Assembly: GCA_964444885.1 (NCBI GenBank)
Contig: CAYUIZ010000007.1
Span: 1 to 59,699, forward strand
Origin: CAYRGQ01 sp964444885
Lineage (GTDB): Bacteria > Bacteroidota > Bacteroidia > Sphingobacteriales > Sphingobacteriaceae
Direction of reading: 5' to 3'
DNA: 59,699 bases
Translations under genes and position numbers: made by a program
Shown here: piece after piece, positions 1 through 8,780 of the stretch
Numbering within the stretch: position 1 is the first letter of the stretch
How the letters are laid out: the number at the start of each line of letters is the position of its first letter
The notes under the pieces: generated by a model
The model's database searches: none
What the model saw: only the letters and a program-made list of their open reading frames with translations
Told to the model about the DNA's origin: nothing

Positions 1-444
1 AAGAGACATACATTTCGTATTTTGAGTGTGAGGACAGCCGGGTTCCAAATTTGGGTGCGTTGCGATGGACTATGCCCCTGGTTGTGAGGCGGGGCGTATC
101 GTCGATTATAGCGAAACTCCGATCTGCCGCGTGTGCGGTTTGTGTCTCGGCAATTGAAAATCGAAACGACGACAAGCCGTAATTAACAATAGACCTCTCA
201 TAATTTCAGTTTAATAATCAGTTGTGCAAAAGCACGTTAATCTAAAAGTATTAAAAAAAACATCAATGTAAAAATTCTTTTGAAAAAAAGGTGTGCCTGA
301 CCCGGTCTTTCAAAATTCGTTTGTCTTCGGCTACAGCGACGAATTGGAATCGTACCTTTCCGTCCCACAAGTATCTTTGCTCCAGGTCCCGCATTTTCAA
401 CCTTAACCCTTACCTTTGCCTATAGACCCCAAATAGGAACGCTT
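1..444. other. Intergenic region upstream of polA
   Basis: No convincing gene on either strand. The stretch is A/T-rich between about 180 and 300, with a small GTGC-AAAA-GCAC hairpin at 224-235. Two TAnnTTTG -7-like elements lie near the right end (372-379 and 411-418). A weak reverse-strand -7-like site (TACTTTTA, 250 to 243) could serve a gene off the left edge, but this cannot be tested here. Confidence 0.6.
372..418 (+). promoter_or_regulatory. Candidate polA promoter -7 elements
   Basis: TATCTTTG at 372-379 and TACCTTTG at 411-418 both match the Bacteroidota -7 consensus TAnnTTTG and precede polA. Neither has a TTG 20 bp upstream, so the -33 half is weak. The second would give a leader of about 22 nt. 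Confidence 0.4.
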
Positions 445-3246
445 GTGAAAAAACTATTCTTGCTAGACGGTATGGCCCTGATTTACCGCGCGTATTTTGC
501 GCTTAGTAAAAACCCGCGCTTTACCTCCACCGGGCTCAACACGTCAGCCATCATGGGCTTTGCCAATACGCTGCTCGAGGTACTGAAGAAGGAGAATCCC
601 ACCCATATTGCGGTAGCGTTTGACACCGCCGCGCCCACCAACCGGCACACTGAGTTCGAAACCTACAAAGCCAACCGCGAGGCGATCCCCGAAGATTTGG
701 CTGCAGCCATTCCCTACGTGTATCGTTTGCTGGAAGGCTTTAACATACCCATCATCACCCTGGACGGTTATGAAGCCGACGATATCATCGGCACGCTGGC
801 CAAAAAGGCCGAGAAACAAGGCTATACGGTATATTGCATGACGCCGGACAAGGATTTTGCCCAGTTGGTCAGCGAGCATATCCTGATCTACAAGCCCGCC
901 CGTATGGGCAATGGTGCCGAGGTGCTGGGCGTCAAGGAGATCCTGGAGAAGTGGGAAGTGTCGGACGTGCTCCAGGTCATCGATATTCTCGGACTTTGGG
1001 GCGATGCGGTAGACAATATCCCCGGCATTCCGGGTATCGGCGAAAAGACCGCCAAGAAGCTGATCCAGGAATATGGCTCGGTCGAAGGAATCATTGCCAA
1101 TGCCGATAAACTCAAAGGCAAGCAAAAGGAGAATGTGGAAACCTTTGCCGAGCAAGGGTTGCTGTCCAAAAAGCTGGCGACGATCCAACTCGACGTACCC
1201 ATCGAACTGGATGAGGCCGCCCTAGAAGCTAAAGCCCCGGACAAAGCTTCGCTCGAACCGCTTTTTGCGGAGCTGGAGTTCCGCACCTTGGGCAAACGCG
1301 TCTTTGGCGACGAATTTAACGTCCTCGATAGCCGTCCCAATGGCGGGCAGATGGATTTGTTCGGCGCTGCCGCGCCAGAAGCGTCCTCGCTGCCCCTCAC
1401 CCAACCCGAGGAAGAGATGCCAATAGCTCCCAGCCGGAGTATCGCCAATACGCCTCACGAGTACCTGCTGGTGCAGGAGCCGGCTGCCATGGCACAGCTG
1501 GCTGCGGAATTGGCAAGCGCCTCCGCCGTATGCTTTGATACGGAGAGTACGGGGATTGACCCAACTATAGCGGACATCGTGGGCTTGTCCTTCGCCATCG
1601 CCCCCGGCAAAGCGTGGTATGTGCCCACGCCTGCCGACCGCGAAGGAAGCTTGGTAGTCCTCGCGCATTTCAAAAGCCTGTTTGAAAACGAAAATATTTC
1701 CAAAATCGGGCAGAATCTGAAATACGATATCCTGCTGCTGGCCCGGTACGGCATTACCGTGCGTGGCGAACTGTTTGACACGATGCTCGCCCACTACCTG
1801 CTCGATCCCGATACCCGGCACGGCATGGACGTGCTGGCTGAAAACTACCTGGGCTATACGCCCATTCCTATCAGTGACTTGATCGGCGCACGGGGCAAGA
1901 ACCAGCTCAACATGCGCGATGTGGACGTGGAGCTGGCTAAGGAGTACGCCGGTGAGGATGCCGACATCACGCTGCAGCTGAAGGAGGCCTTTGAGCCCCT
2001 GCTTGAAAAAGCCGAAGTGGCCAAGCTGGCGCGCGAGGTCGAGTTTCCCTTGGTGTACGTATTGGCAGACATGGAGCGTGTCGGGGTGCGGATTGATACG
2101 GACGTATTGCACGAGATTTCCCAAAAATTGGAAGTGGATATCCGCGAAAGCGAACGGACAATCTACGAAAAAGCGGGTGTCCGTTTTAATATCGCCTCGC
2201 CGAAGCAGCTGGGCGAGGTGCTTTTCGACAAGCTCCAGCTCGACCCCAAAGCCAAGAAAACCAAAACAGGGCAATATAAAACCGGTGAGGACGTGTTGTT
2301 GGCACTGGCGTCAAAGAGCGATATCGTGCAGGATATTTTGATGTTCAGGCAGCTGCAGAAGCTGAAGTCGACCTATGTGGATGCGTTGCCTGCCCTGATC
2401 CACCCCGAAACGGGTCGCGTACATACTTCCTACAATCAGGCCGTGGCGTCTACGGGGCGCCTTAGCTCCACTAATCCCAATTTGCAGAATATTCCCATCC
2501 GTACTGAGCGTGGCCGCGAAGTCCGCAAGGCATTCATCCCCCGGGACGACAACCATATCCTGCTGTCGGCCGACTATTCGCAGATCGAACTGCGGCTAGT
2601 TGCCGAGATCAGCCAGGACGAAGGCATGCTGGAAGCGTTTGCACAGAATCTCGACATCCACCGCGCTACGGCGGCTAAGGTGTATGGCGTGCCATTGGAC
2701 GAGGTGACGGCCGAACAGCGCCGCAATGCCAAGGCGGTTAACTTTGGGATTATCTACGGGCAGTCGGCTTTCGGCCTCTCGCAAAACCTGGGCATCCCCC
2801 GACGGGAAGCTGCAGCGATTATCGAGCAATACTTTCTTCAGTACCCCGGCATTAAGCGCTACATGGCTGACACGATCAACTTTGCCAAGGAACACGGCTA
2901 TGTCGAGACTTTGCTCAAACGCCGTCGGTACCTGCGCGACATCAATTCGGCCAACCAAACCGTGCGGGGCTTCGCCGAACGCAACGCCATCAACGCCCCG
3001 ATCCAAGGGTCGGCAGCCGATATGATCAAAATAGCGATGATCGCCATCCAACACGATATACAGCAGCAAGGGCTGCAGGGCACGATGACGATGCAGGTGC
3101 ATGACGAATTGGTGTTTGACGTGCCAAAAGAAGAGGTGGAAGCATTCAAAGTGCTGATCGAGCACCACATGAAGACAGCGATCGAAGTGAGCGTACCGAT
3201 TGTCGTCGAAATTGGCCAGGGGCTTAACTGGCTCGAAGCACACTAG
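445..3246 (+). CDS. polA: DNA polymerase I
   Basis: Full-length 933-residue DNA polymerase I, which fills gaps and removes RNA primers in replication and repair. Three domains are visible: an N-terminal 5'-3' exonuclease (about 1-290), a 3'-5' exonuclease (about 350-520) and the polymerase (about 540-933). Proofreading residues look intact: the DTE motif near 369, GQNLKYD, and Y-x3-D in YAGEDAD. Polymerase motif A (SADYSQIELR, about 708), motif B (RRNAKAVNFGIIYG, about 759) and motif C (VHDELV, about 886) are all present. The start is GTG at 445; no ATG fits better. The linker between the nuclease and proofreading domains holds QMDLF at 302-306, which resembles a sliding-clamp-binding pentapeptide. 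The next gene begins 14 nt downstream. Confidence 0.97.
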   Translation: MKKLFLLDGMALIYRAYFALSKNPRFTSTGLNTSAIMGFANTLLEVLKKENPTHIAVAFDTAAPTNRHTEFETYKANREAIPEDLAAAIPYVYRLLEGFNIPIITLDGYEADDIIGTLAKKAEKQGYTVYCMTPDKDFAQLVSEHILIYKPARMGNGAEVLGVKEILEKWEVSDVLQVIDILGLWGDAVDNIPGIPGIGEKTAKKLIQEYGSVEGIIANADKLKGKQKENVETFAEQGLLSKKLATIQLDVPIELDEAALEAKAPDKASLEPLFAELEFRTLGKRVFGDEFNVLDSRPNGGQMDLFGAAAPEASSLPLTQPEEEMPIAPSRSIANTPHEYLLVQEPAAMAQLAAELASASAVCFDTESTGIDPTIADIVGLSFAIAPGKAWYVPTPADREGSLVVLAHFKSLFENENISKIGQNLKYDILLLARYGITVRGELFDTMLAHYLLDPDTRHGMDVLAENYLGYTPIPISDLIGARGKNQLNMRDVDVELAKEYAGEDADITLQLKEAFEPLLEKAEVAKLAREVEFPLVYVLADMERVGVRIDTDVLHEISQKLEVDIRESERTIYEKAGVRFNIASPKQLGEVLFDKLQLDPKAKKTKTGQYKTGEDVLLALASKSDIVQDILMFRQLQKLKSTYVDALPALIHPETGRVHTSYNQAVASTGRLSSTNPNLQNIPIRTERGREVRKAFIPRDDNHILLSADYSQIELRLVAEISQDEGMLEAFAQNLDIHRATAAKVYGVPLDEVTAEQRRNAKAVNFGIIYGQSAFGLSQNLGIPRREAAAIIEQYFLQYPGIKRYMADTINFAKEHGYVETLLKRRRYLRDINSANQTVRGFAERNAINAPIQGSAADMIKIAMIAIQHDIQQQGLQGTMTMQVHDELVFDVPKEEVEAFKVLIEHHMKTAIEVSVPIVVEIGQGLNWLEAH

Positions 3247-3260
3247 TTTTGTTGAAGGGC

Positions 3261-4373
3261 ATGAAGCAGGTAGTATCCATATTCATCGGGGTTGCGTTAG
3301 CAAGCAGCCTGGCCGTTGGCCAACAGGCCGACAGCCTGCTGTACCATGAGCCCACCGCTGACGGCAATTATCGTTTTTATTTCGATGATCGCTATTTTCT
3401 GGCCGATCGCGACTGTGAGTTCGTGTCGATTGAGCGGGATGGGGACTATGATTGGAGTAACAAGACCTGGGAAGGGGCCTTTGCCGATTATACCCCGGCC
3501 GGACGCCCGCTGCTGACCGGCCAATATGGCGATGGCAAGAAGCAAGGCCAATTCCAAACCTTTCACGCTAGCGGAGCGCTCAAATGGGAGGGTGCGTACG
3601 AAGACGATATGCCTGTCGGGGAATGGAAGTTCTATTACCCGGATGGCTTGCCCTTTTGCGTGGCGGAGTATCGCGCGGAGGGATTGTACCTTCGGGATTA
3701 TTGGGACCAGCGTGGCCGTCAAGTCGTCCAAAGCGGGAAGGGACGCTACGAGGTGACCGTGAAGCTCGATGGCTATCAGGAGCATGGTTACGAATTTGTT
3801 CGCCGGCGAGGGCGCGTGGTGGATGGCAAGCCCCACGGCTCATGGGTCCAGCACTACCTGTTGGACGGAAAGGTCGCTGGGGATGCCGGATTTGAGCAGT
3901 TTGCGAACGGGACACTCGTCCGCGGGTATGATTCGTATACCGACGAATGGTATAGCGATTCGTCGCGCCTGCCGTTTCTGCCCATCGAGCCCTTCGTGCG
4001 GGCCGAGCTCTTGCTGGGAAAACCCTGCGACATTGATGCGTATACGGATTTCCTGCCCTATTTACGGGAGCATCTGGAAGCCTGTTTTGACGGATACGAG
4101 GAGGAAGTGGAAGCGCAAACCATCGAGTACGTCATCGAGATTAATCGGGACGGCACGCCCCGCACCATTCATCCTGTGCGGACATTTCCACGAAAAAGCC
4201 AAGAAAATGAGCTGACTTGGGCGTTTCAGGTGGTTCCGTTTTGGTTTCCGTCCTACGTTGAAGGGGAGTACATTGTCGATACACTGACCGTGAAGGCAAG
4301 TGTGTTTCCGGATATCAAAGAACGAAAGCTCCGGTTTTTTGATGTCACCATCAACCGCGAAAAAGGGGGCTGA
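3261..4373 (+). CDS. Secreted MORN/YwqK-like repeat protein, paralogue 1
   Basis: About 370 residues, function unknown. ATG 3261 is chosen over the upstream TTG at 3249 because it gives a clean signal peptide (MKQVVSIF...SLAVGQQ). The middle has MORN-like motifs of the form G-x-Y-x-x-G-K-K-x-G and YYPDG, as in YwqK-type proteins. The C-terminal roughly 90 residues (from IEYVIEINRDG) have the strand pattern of a TonB C-terminal-like domain ending W-F-P-S-Y. It is clearly homologous to the next gene, so the pair arose by tandem duplication. It starts 14 nt after polA and may be co-transcribed with it. Probably periplasmic. Confidence 0.8.
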   Translation: MKQVVSIFIGVALASSLAVGQQADSLLYHEPTADGNYRFYFDDRYFLADRDCEFVSIERDGDYDWSNKTWEGAFADYTPAGRPLLTGQYGDGKKQGQFQTFHASGALKWEGAYEDDMPVGEWKFYYPDGLPFCVAEYRAEGLYLRDYWDQRGRQVVQSGKGRYEVTVKLDGYQEHGYEFVRRRGRVVDGKPHGSWVQHYLLDGKVAGDAGFEQFANGTLVRGYDSYTDEWYSDSSRLPFLPIEPFVRAELLLGKPCDIDAYTDFLPYLREHLEACFDGYEEEVEAQTIEYVIEINRDGTPRTIHPVRTFPRKSQENELTWAFQVVPFWFPSYVEGEYIVDTLTVKASVFPDIKERKLRFFDVTINREKGG

Positions 4374-4394
4374 GTCTCGTCCTGCAAGCGAAAT

Positions 4395-4400
4395 AGGAGG
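4395..4400 (+). promoter_or_regulatory. Canonical Shine-Dalgarno site AGGAGG
   Basis: AGGAGG sits 4 nt before ATG 4405. It decides the start of the second MORN-like gene, rejecting the longer in-frame opening at 4300. Canonical Shine-Dalgarno sites are uncommon in Bacteroidota, which makes this one notable. Confidence 0.75.
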
Positions 4401-4404
4401 CGAA

Positions 4405-5655
4405 ATGAATTCATCTAAAACTTGTTGCCAGTGCGCTGTGTATCGGACGATCCTGCTCGGCTGGGTAGGAGTTGCCATGCTGCTCATCGGACCTTTAGGC
4501 CATGCATGGGCGGGGCAAGTGCCGGATAGCTTGGGTGGAGCGACGTATTACGAACGCACGACAGATGGCCTCGTCCGCTTTTTCTACGACCGTCACTACT
4601 ACTTGGTGGACAAAGACTGCCATTACAAGGAAATTGAACGGGAAGGACACTTCGATTTTGTGCAACGGATCTTTGACGGCCCTGTTCGGGATTTCGACCT
4701 CAACGGGGAATTGGTCATGGAAGGCAACTATGCAAAAGGCAAGAAAGAGGGACTGTTTCGCGGCTATCATCCTTCCGGATTTTTGAAATGGGAAGTCAAA
4801 TACGTGGACGATATTCCGGCAGACACCATTCGGTACTACTATCCGGATGGGATGCCCTATTTGGAATACCGCGCAGTGGATGGCGAATTGCTTTTGTGGA
4901 GTTATTGGAACACGAAAGGCAGGCAACGCGTCAGAAATGGGCGTGGGCGGTTTGAGCTCGTATCAGAACCCAGCGATGCCTACAATCCCATCGGGTATGG
5001 CTGGATTGTACGCCGGGGGCGTGTGCGCGGCGGGAAAATGGACCAGGACATTTTCTACCGATACCGGTTTGAGGACGGCACGGAGTATACTGCGGGATAC
5101 GAAACCTACAGACAGGGAAAGTTCGTGAATGGCGAAGATTATGCGTCCGGCTTTTTCTCACAGCCCCGCCACGCGCTGGGTCCGCGGATTTGGCATGTCC
5201 GTTCTGAAGTGCTGGTTAGCAAGCGATGCACGGTAGATGATCACATCGGCTTTACGTATCATGCGGCGGAGACCTGGCAAAATGCGCTTAGCTCGCGCGT
5301 CGCGCTACAGGCCAACCAAGAGGGCGAAGTAACGCTGTACCTCAAAGATGGCTTCGGGTTATGGCTGGAGACCGCGTATATGCACCGTGATCTGCGCCCC
5401 CGGCAGCTTTCGTTTGTGCTGCTGGTGGACAAAGCGGGGGCTGTGCAGGGTGTTGAAGCCGGTCAGAATTTCGAAACACCCGCCCTCGCGGCGCACATGA
5501 CGGAGGTGGTACAAGGTTTTAATTATTGGGTGCCCTCTTGGAATGGCGACTTCATCGATGATGAGCTTACCATCCACGTGCAGGTACAGGCCGGACCCGC
5601 AAGGCCCTTCTTCGTGTTGTCTGATATGCACGTCACCCGCAAGCTGGGCTTCTAA
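4405..5655 (+). CDS. Secreted MORN/YwqK-like repeat protein, paralogue 2
   Basis: About 416 residues. The start at 4405 is supported by AGGAGG 4 nt upstream and by a signal sequence (hydrophobic WVGVAMLLIGPLGHAWA, cleavage likely near AWA-G). It aligns throughout with the preceding protein: shared YF/YD-R-x-Y-x-x-x-D-x-D-C, G-N-Y-x-K-G-K-K-E-G, YYPDGMPY and W-x-x-x-G-R-Q blocks. It carries the same TonB-C-like ending (LSFVLLVDKAG... W-V-P-S-W). It lies 31 nt downstream of paralogue 1 and is likely in the same transcript. Function unknown; the repeat type suggests an envelope protein without enzymatic activity. Confidence 0.8.
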   Translation: MNSSKTCCQCAVYRTILLGWVGVAMLLIGPLGHAWAGQVPDSLGGATYYERTTDGLVRFFYDRHYYLVDKDCHYKEIEREGHFDFVQRIFDGPVRDFDLNGELVMEGNYAKGKKEGLFRGYHPSGFLKWEVKYVDDIPADTIRYYYPDGMPYLEYRAVDGELLLWSYWNTKGRQRVRNGRGRFELVSEPSDAYNPIGYGWIVRRGRVRGGKMDQDIFYRYRFEDGTEYTAGYETYRQGKFVNGEDYASGFFSQPRHALGPRIWHVRSEVLVSKRCTVDDHIGFTYHAAETWQNALSSRVALQANQEGEVTLYLKDGFGLWLETAYMHRDLRPRQLSFVLLVDKAGAVQGVEAGQNFETPALAAHMTEVVQGFNYWVPSWNGDFIDDELTIHVQVQAGPARPFFVLSDMHVTRKLGF

Positions 5656-5741
5656 ACCGGGAGCTGGTACGAGCGTGGGTTCGTTAGGCAGGACAATCGC
5701 TTTTAAAACCTGCTAACCCCTAAAAAGCGTCCTATTTCCAG

Positions 5742-5764
5742 CCCCCGGGTTTCAGCCCCGCGGG
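5742..5764. repeat. REP-like hairpin with TTTCAGC loop
   Basis: An imperfect GC-rich stem (seven pairs, one mismatch) encloses the seven-base loop TTTCAGC. The hairpin at 25049-25067 has the near-identical loop TTTCAAC at the same loop size, suggesting both belong to a dispersed extragenic palindrome family. Confidence 0.45.
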
Positions 5765-5945
5765 ATAGCAATGAAGAACTATCCTTTTGGCGAAAATTTT
5801 TGTGGTGAAACTGCCTAACTGGTCGGCAGGCAGGCTTCGCTCCAGCCCGCTTTCTGACGTTTCAACTCGACGACATCATTTTTATTTTAAGGCCGTGGCC
5901 CCTAGGTGAGTTAGGCGGGGATATGCAGGGTTCAAAAACTTCATG

Positions 5946-5953
5946 TATCTTTG
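5946..5953 (+). promoter_or_regulatory. psd promoter -7 element
   Basis: TATCTTTG matches TAnnTTTG; 17 nt separate it from the psd ATG at 5971, predicting a leader of about a dozen bases. No clear -33 TTG at the usual distance. Confidence 0.55.
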
Positions 5954-5970
5954 TCGCTTAATCAAAAAAT

Positions 5971-6630
5971 ATGACGATTCACAAGGAAGGTTATACGAGT
6001 ATTGCGTTGTGCGTTCTGTTTATTTTTGTGCTGAACGCCTTGATCCTGTGGCTGTGGCCCGCCAGCCCGGTCATCCACTGGTTAGGATACGTGATTTCGT
6101 TTGTGCTGTTTATCACGATTTTGCAGTTTTTCAGAAACCCAAGCCGCCGCATTACCGGACAGGAAAGCGTTGTGCTGGCACCCGCTGATGGCAAGGTTGT
6201 GGTGATTGAAGAGGCCGAGGAAACCGAATATTTCAACGATAAGCGCCTGCAAGTTTCGATCTTCATGTCGCCAGTCAACGTACACATCAACCGCAATCCG
6301 GTGAGCGGCCGGGTCAGTTTCTTTAAGTACCATCCCGGCAAGTATCTCGTGGCCTGGCACCCCAAATCGTCGACGCTCAACGAACGTACGACAATTGCGA
6401 TCCAGTCTGTTCACGGTCCGGAGATTCTTTTCCGGCAGATTGCCGGTGCGCTGGCCCGGCGGATTGTCTGGTATGTCAAAGAGAACGATGAAGTGAAGCA
6501 AGGTGAGGAGTTTGGGTTTATCAAGTTCGGGTCGCGCGTGGATATTTTCCTGCCGCTGGGCACGAAAGTGAATGTCGCGATCGGCGACAAGGTGACTGGA
6601 GGCATCAGTCAGATCGCCCAATTTGACTAG
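5971..6630 (+). CDS. psd: Phosphatidylserine decarboxylase family protein
   Basis: 219 residues. Predicted to convert phosphatidylserine to phosphatidylethanolamine, the last step of PE synthesis, at the inner membrane. Two hydrophobic N-terminal segments (about 10-30 and 34-54) anchor it. Motifs of the short PSD subfamily are visible: APADGKVV, IFMSPVNVHINRNPVSG, and the self-cleavage site in KFGSRVD, where Gly187-Ser188 should split to form the pyruvoyl group on the small C-terminal subunit. The length fits the short Bacteroidota/archaeal-type enzyme rather than the roughly 320-residue E. coli form. A histidine kinase follows 23 nt downstream and is probably co-transcribed. Confidence 0.93.
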   Translation: MTIHKEGYTSIALCVLFIFVLNALILWLWPASPVIHWLGYVISFVLFITILQFFRNPSRRITGQESVVLAPADGKVVVIEEAEETEYFNDKRLQVSIFMSPVNVHINRNPVSGRVSFFKYHPGKYLVAWHPKSSTLNERTTIAIQSVHGPEILFRQIAGALARRIVWYVKENDEVKQGEEFGFIKFGSRVDIFLPLGTKVNVAIGDKVTGGISQIAQFD

Positions 6631-6653
6631 ACGCTTAGTTAGCGGGTCAGGCT

Positions 6654-7691
6654 ATGAAGTTCAGAACGCTCGTATTTATCAATGCATGTGCGGTAGGCGT
6701 CGCGCTGGCGCTGGTTAATTTCTATTTCCAGCGGCAGTGGTCATTGTCGCTGATGACGTTCCTCGTGGCGTTCGCCATTAGCTTCACGGTCTTCTATTAC
6801 CTGTTCGAACGCTATATTTATAGTAAAATCAAACTGATTTACAAGCTTATCCACAACCTCAAGCTGGGCAAGGACTTGAAGGATGCGATCGGCGAGCACG
6901 TAAGTGCCGACCCGATCAATGACGTGGAACAGGAGGTGCGCGACTGGGCGAAGGCCAAAAAGAAGGAGATCGAAGCGCTGAAGAGCCAAGAACAGTTCCG
7001 GCGCGAGTTTCTGTCCAATATCTCCCACGAATTTAAAACGCCGCTTTTCGCTGTGCAGGGATATCTAGACGGCCTGCAGGACGGGATGCTCGAAGAAGAT
7101 CCCGACATGGCCGCGCAGTTTCTGGAGAAGGCCTCCCGCAATCTGGACAGGCTTTCCTACCTCATCCAGGACCTTGACGAGATATCCCGGCTGGAGAGCG
7201 GGCAGATTCCGGTCAAGTTCCAGAAGTTCGACATCGTCCAACTGATTAATGAAGTCCTCGAATCCTTGGAACAGAAAGCCGTGGGCCACCACATCAAGGT
7301 TGTTTTCAAGGAAAAGTACCAAACACCTACCGTTGTCCATGCAGACCGGGAAAAAACAAGGCAGGTACTGGTTAACCTGGTGGACAATTCGTTCAAGTAC
7401 GGCAAGGCCGGCGGGCAGACCGCCGTACGAATTTATTCCCTATACGACCAGGTGCTGATCGAAGTGACCGATGATGGCATGGGCATTGCCGAGAAAAACC
7501 TGAACCGGGTGTTTGAGCGGTTCTACCGCACGGACAAAAGCCGCTCCCGGCAGATCGGCGGCAGCGGGCTGGGGCTGGCCATTGTCAAGCATATTATCGA
7601 GGCTCACCAGCAGACGATCAACGTACGCAGTACCGAGGGTGTAGGTACCACCTTCGCCTTTACGCTTGAAAAAGTAAACGCCTCGCTTTAG
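6654..7691 (+). CDS. Sensor histidine kinase (PhoR-like, orphan)
   Basis: 345 residues. Two transmembrane helices (about 7-24 and 32-51) with almost no periplasmic loop are followed by a charged linker, then HisKA with phospho-acceptor His125 in NISHEFKTP. The HATPase_c domain has an N box (LVNLVDNSFKYG), G1 (DDGMGI), F box (FERFYR) and G2 (GGSGLGLAIVKHI). All catalytic boxes look intact. The lack of a sensor loop suggests it senses within or at the membrane. No response regulator lies nearby, so its partner must be elsewhere. Pairing with psd suggests a membrane-lipid link, but that is inference. The end of the gene contains the recA terminator. Confidence 0.92.
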   Translation: MKFRTLVFINACAVGVALALVNFYFQRQWSLSLMTFLVAFAISFTVFYYLFERYIYSKIKLIYKLIHNLKLGKDLKDAIGEHVSADPINDVEQEVRDWAKAKKKEIEALKSQEQFRREFLSNISHEFKTPLFAVQGYLDGLQDGMLEEDPDMAAQFLEKASRNLDRLSYLIQDLDEISRLESGQIPVKFQKFDIVQLINEVLESLEQKAVGHHIKVVFKEKYQTPTVVHADREKTRQVLVNLVDNSFKYGKAGGQTAVRIYSLYDQVLIEVTDDGMGIAEKNLNRVFERFYRTDKSRSRQIGGSGLGLAIVKHIIEAHQQTINVRSTEGVGTTFAFTLEKVNASL

Positions 7692-7703
7692 GGGCGAGGC
7701 GTT
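7677..7703 (-). terminator. Rho-independent terminator of recA
   Basis: Perfect 10-bp stem (AACGCCTCGC / GCGAGGCGTT) with a 7-nt loop. Read on the minus strand it is followed by TACTTTTTC, giving a U-run just downstream, so it terminates recA. On the plus strand there is no T-run. It overlaps the stop codon and last codons of the histidine kinase gene. Confidence 0.72.
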
Positions 7704-7735
7704 CCGATTGCGCAATGGACGGATGGCCGCGGCGC

Positions 7736-8743
7736 TTATAATTCTTCCAGCTTCTCAGCCGTGACTTCCGATTTGATTTTTGCTTCCAGCTCGTCCATCA
7801 GGTCCGGGTTGTCCAGCAGCAGATTTTTCACCGAGTCGCGCCCTTGTCCCAGGCGGGTTTCGCCGTAGCTAAACCATGACCCCGATTTCTTAATGATATT
7901 GAAGTCGACGCCCAGGTCGATGATTTCTCCCGCTTTGGAAATCCCTTCGCCGAACATTATGTCAAATTCGGCCACGCGGAATGGCGGGGCGACTTTGTTT
8001 TTGACGATTTTCACTTTCACGCGGTTGCCCGACACTTCGTCGGCATCCTTGATTTGTGCCATGCGGCGGATATCCAAGCGCACAGAAGCGTAGAATTTCA
8101 GGGCATTACCACCGGTGGTCGTCTCCGGGTTGCCAAACATCACGCCGATCTTTTCGCGGAGCTGGTTGATAAAGATACAGCAGCAGTTGGTTTTGCTGAT
8201 GGTTCCCGTCAATTTGCGTAGTGCCTGCGACATCAGCCGGGCCTGCAAGCCCATTTTCGAATCGCCCATTTCGCCTTCGATCTCCCCTTTGGGAACTAAG
8301 GCCGCGACGGAGTCGATCACGATGACGTCAATGGCGCCGGAACGAATCAGGTTGTCGGCGATTTCGAGCGCTTGTTCCCCATTGTCAGGCTGGGCAATGA
8401 GTAGGTTTTCGATATCCACACCTAGTTTTTTGGCGTAGTACTTGTCGAAAGCGTGTTCCGCGTCAACGAAAGCTGCGATGCCGCCCTTTTTCTGGGCTTC
8501 CGCAATAATGTGTGTAGCCAGCGTGGTTTTACCCGAAGATTCGGGGCCGTATATCTCCACGACACGCCCCTTAGGCACGCCGCCTATGCCCAGCGCGATA
8601 TCCAAGCCGATTGATCCGGTAGAGATCGCATCAATGGGTTCCACCGCCGTGTCGCCTAGTTTCATCACGGCACCTTTGCCGTATGATTTCTCCAGTTTAT
8701 CCAGCGTCAGCTGCAACGCTTTTAATTTGTCTTGGTTGCTCAT
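7736..8743 (-). CDS. recA: Recombinase A
   Basis: 335 residues, the usual length. DNA-dependent ATPase for homologous recombination and SOS coprotease activity. Walker A GPESSGKTT is at 66-74, Walker B is in DVIVIDSVAAL, and the KxxxTG- and FINQ-containing core (IFINQLREKIGV, NPETTTGGNALKFY) is typical. The acidic C-terminal tail is short. It lies directly downstream of nth with its own -7 element between them (8763-8770), and ends at a strong terminator. Confidence 0.98.
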   Translation of the reverse strand: MSNQDKLKALQLTLDKLEKSYGKGAVMKLGDTAVEPIDAISTGSIGLDIALGIGGVPKGRVVEIYGPESSGKTTLATHIIAEAQKKGGIAAFVDAEHAFDKYYAKKLGVDIENLLIAQPDNGEQALEIADNLIRSGAIDVIVIDSVAALVPKGEIEGEMGDSKMGLQARLMSQALRKLTGTISKTNCCCIFINQLREKIGVMFGNPETTTGGNALKFYASVRLDIRRMAQIKDADEVSGNRVKVKIVKNKVAPPFRVAEFDIMFGEGISKAGEIIDLGVDFNIIKKSGSWFSYGETRLGQGRDSVKNLLLDNPDLMDELEAKIKSEVTAEKLEEL

Positions 8744-8762
8744 ATTTTTAGTATTAACGGTT

Positions 8763-8770
8763 CAAAAGTA
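8763..8770 (-). promoter_or_regulatory. recA promoter -7 element
   Basis: Minus-strand TACTTTTG matches TAnnTTTG, between nth and recA, 19 nt before the recA ATG. No clear -33 element at 20 bp. No LexA-box-like palindrome was evident by eye. Confidence 0.5.
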
Positions 8771-8780
8771 ACAATATTTT

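Larger units (their letters stand above)
5656..5970. other. Intergenic region between the MORN pair and psd
   Basis: No gene. It contains an inverted repeat (CGCTTTTA at 5698-5705 with TAAAAAGCG at 5721-5729), a GC-rich REP-like hairpin at 5742-5764 and the psd -7 element at 5946-5953. The first inverted repeat could be a weak terminator, but no T-run follows. Confidence 0.6.
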
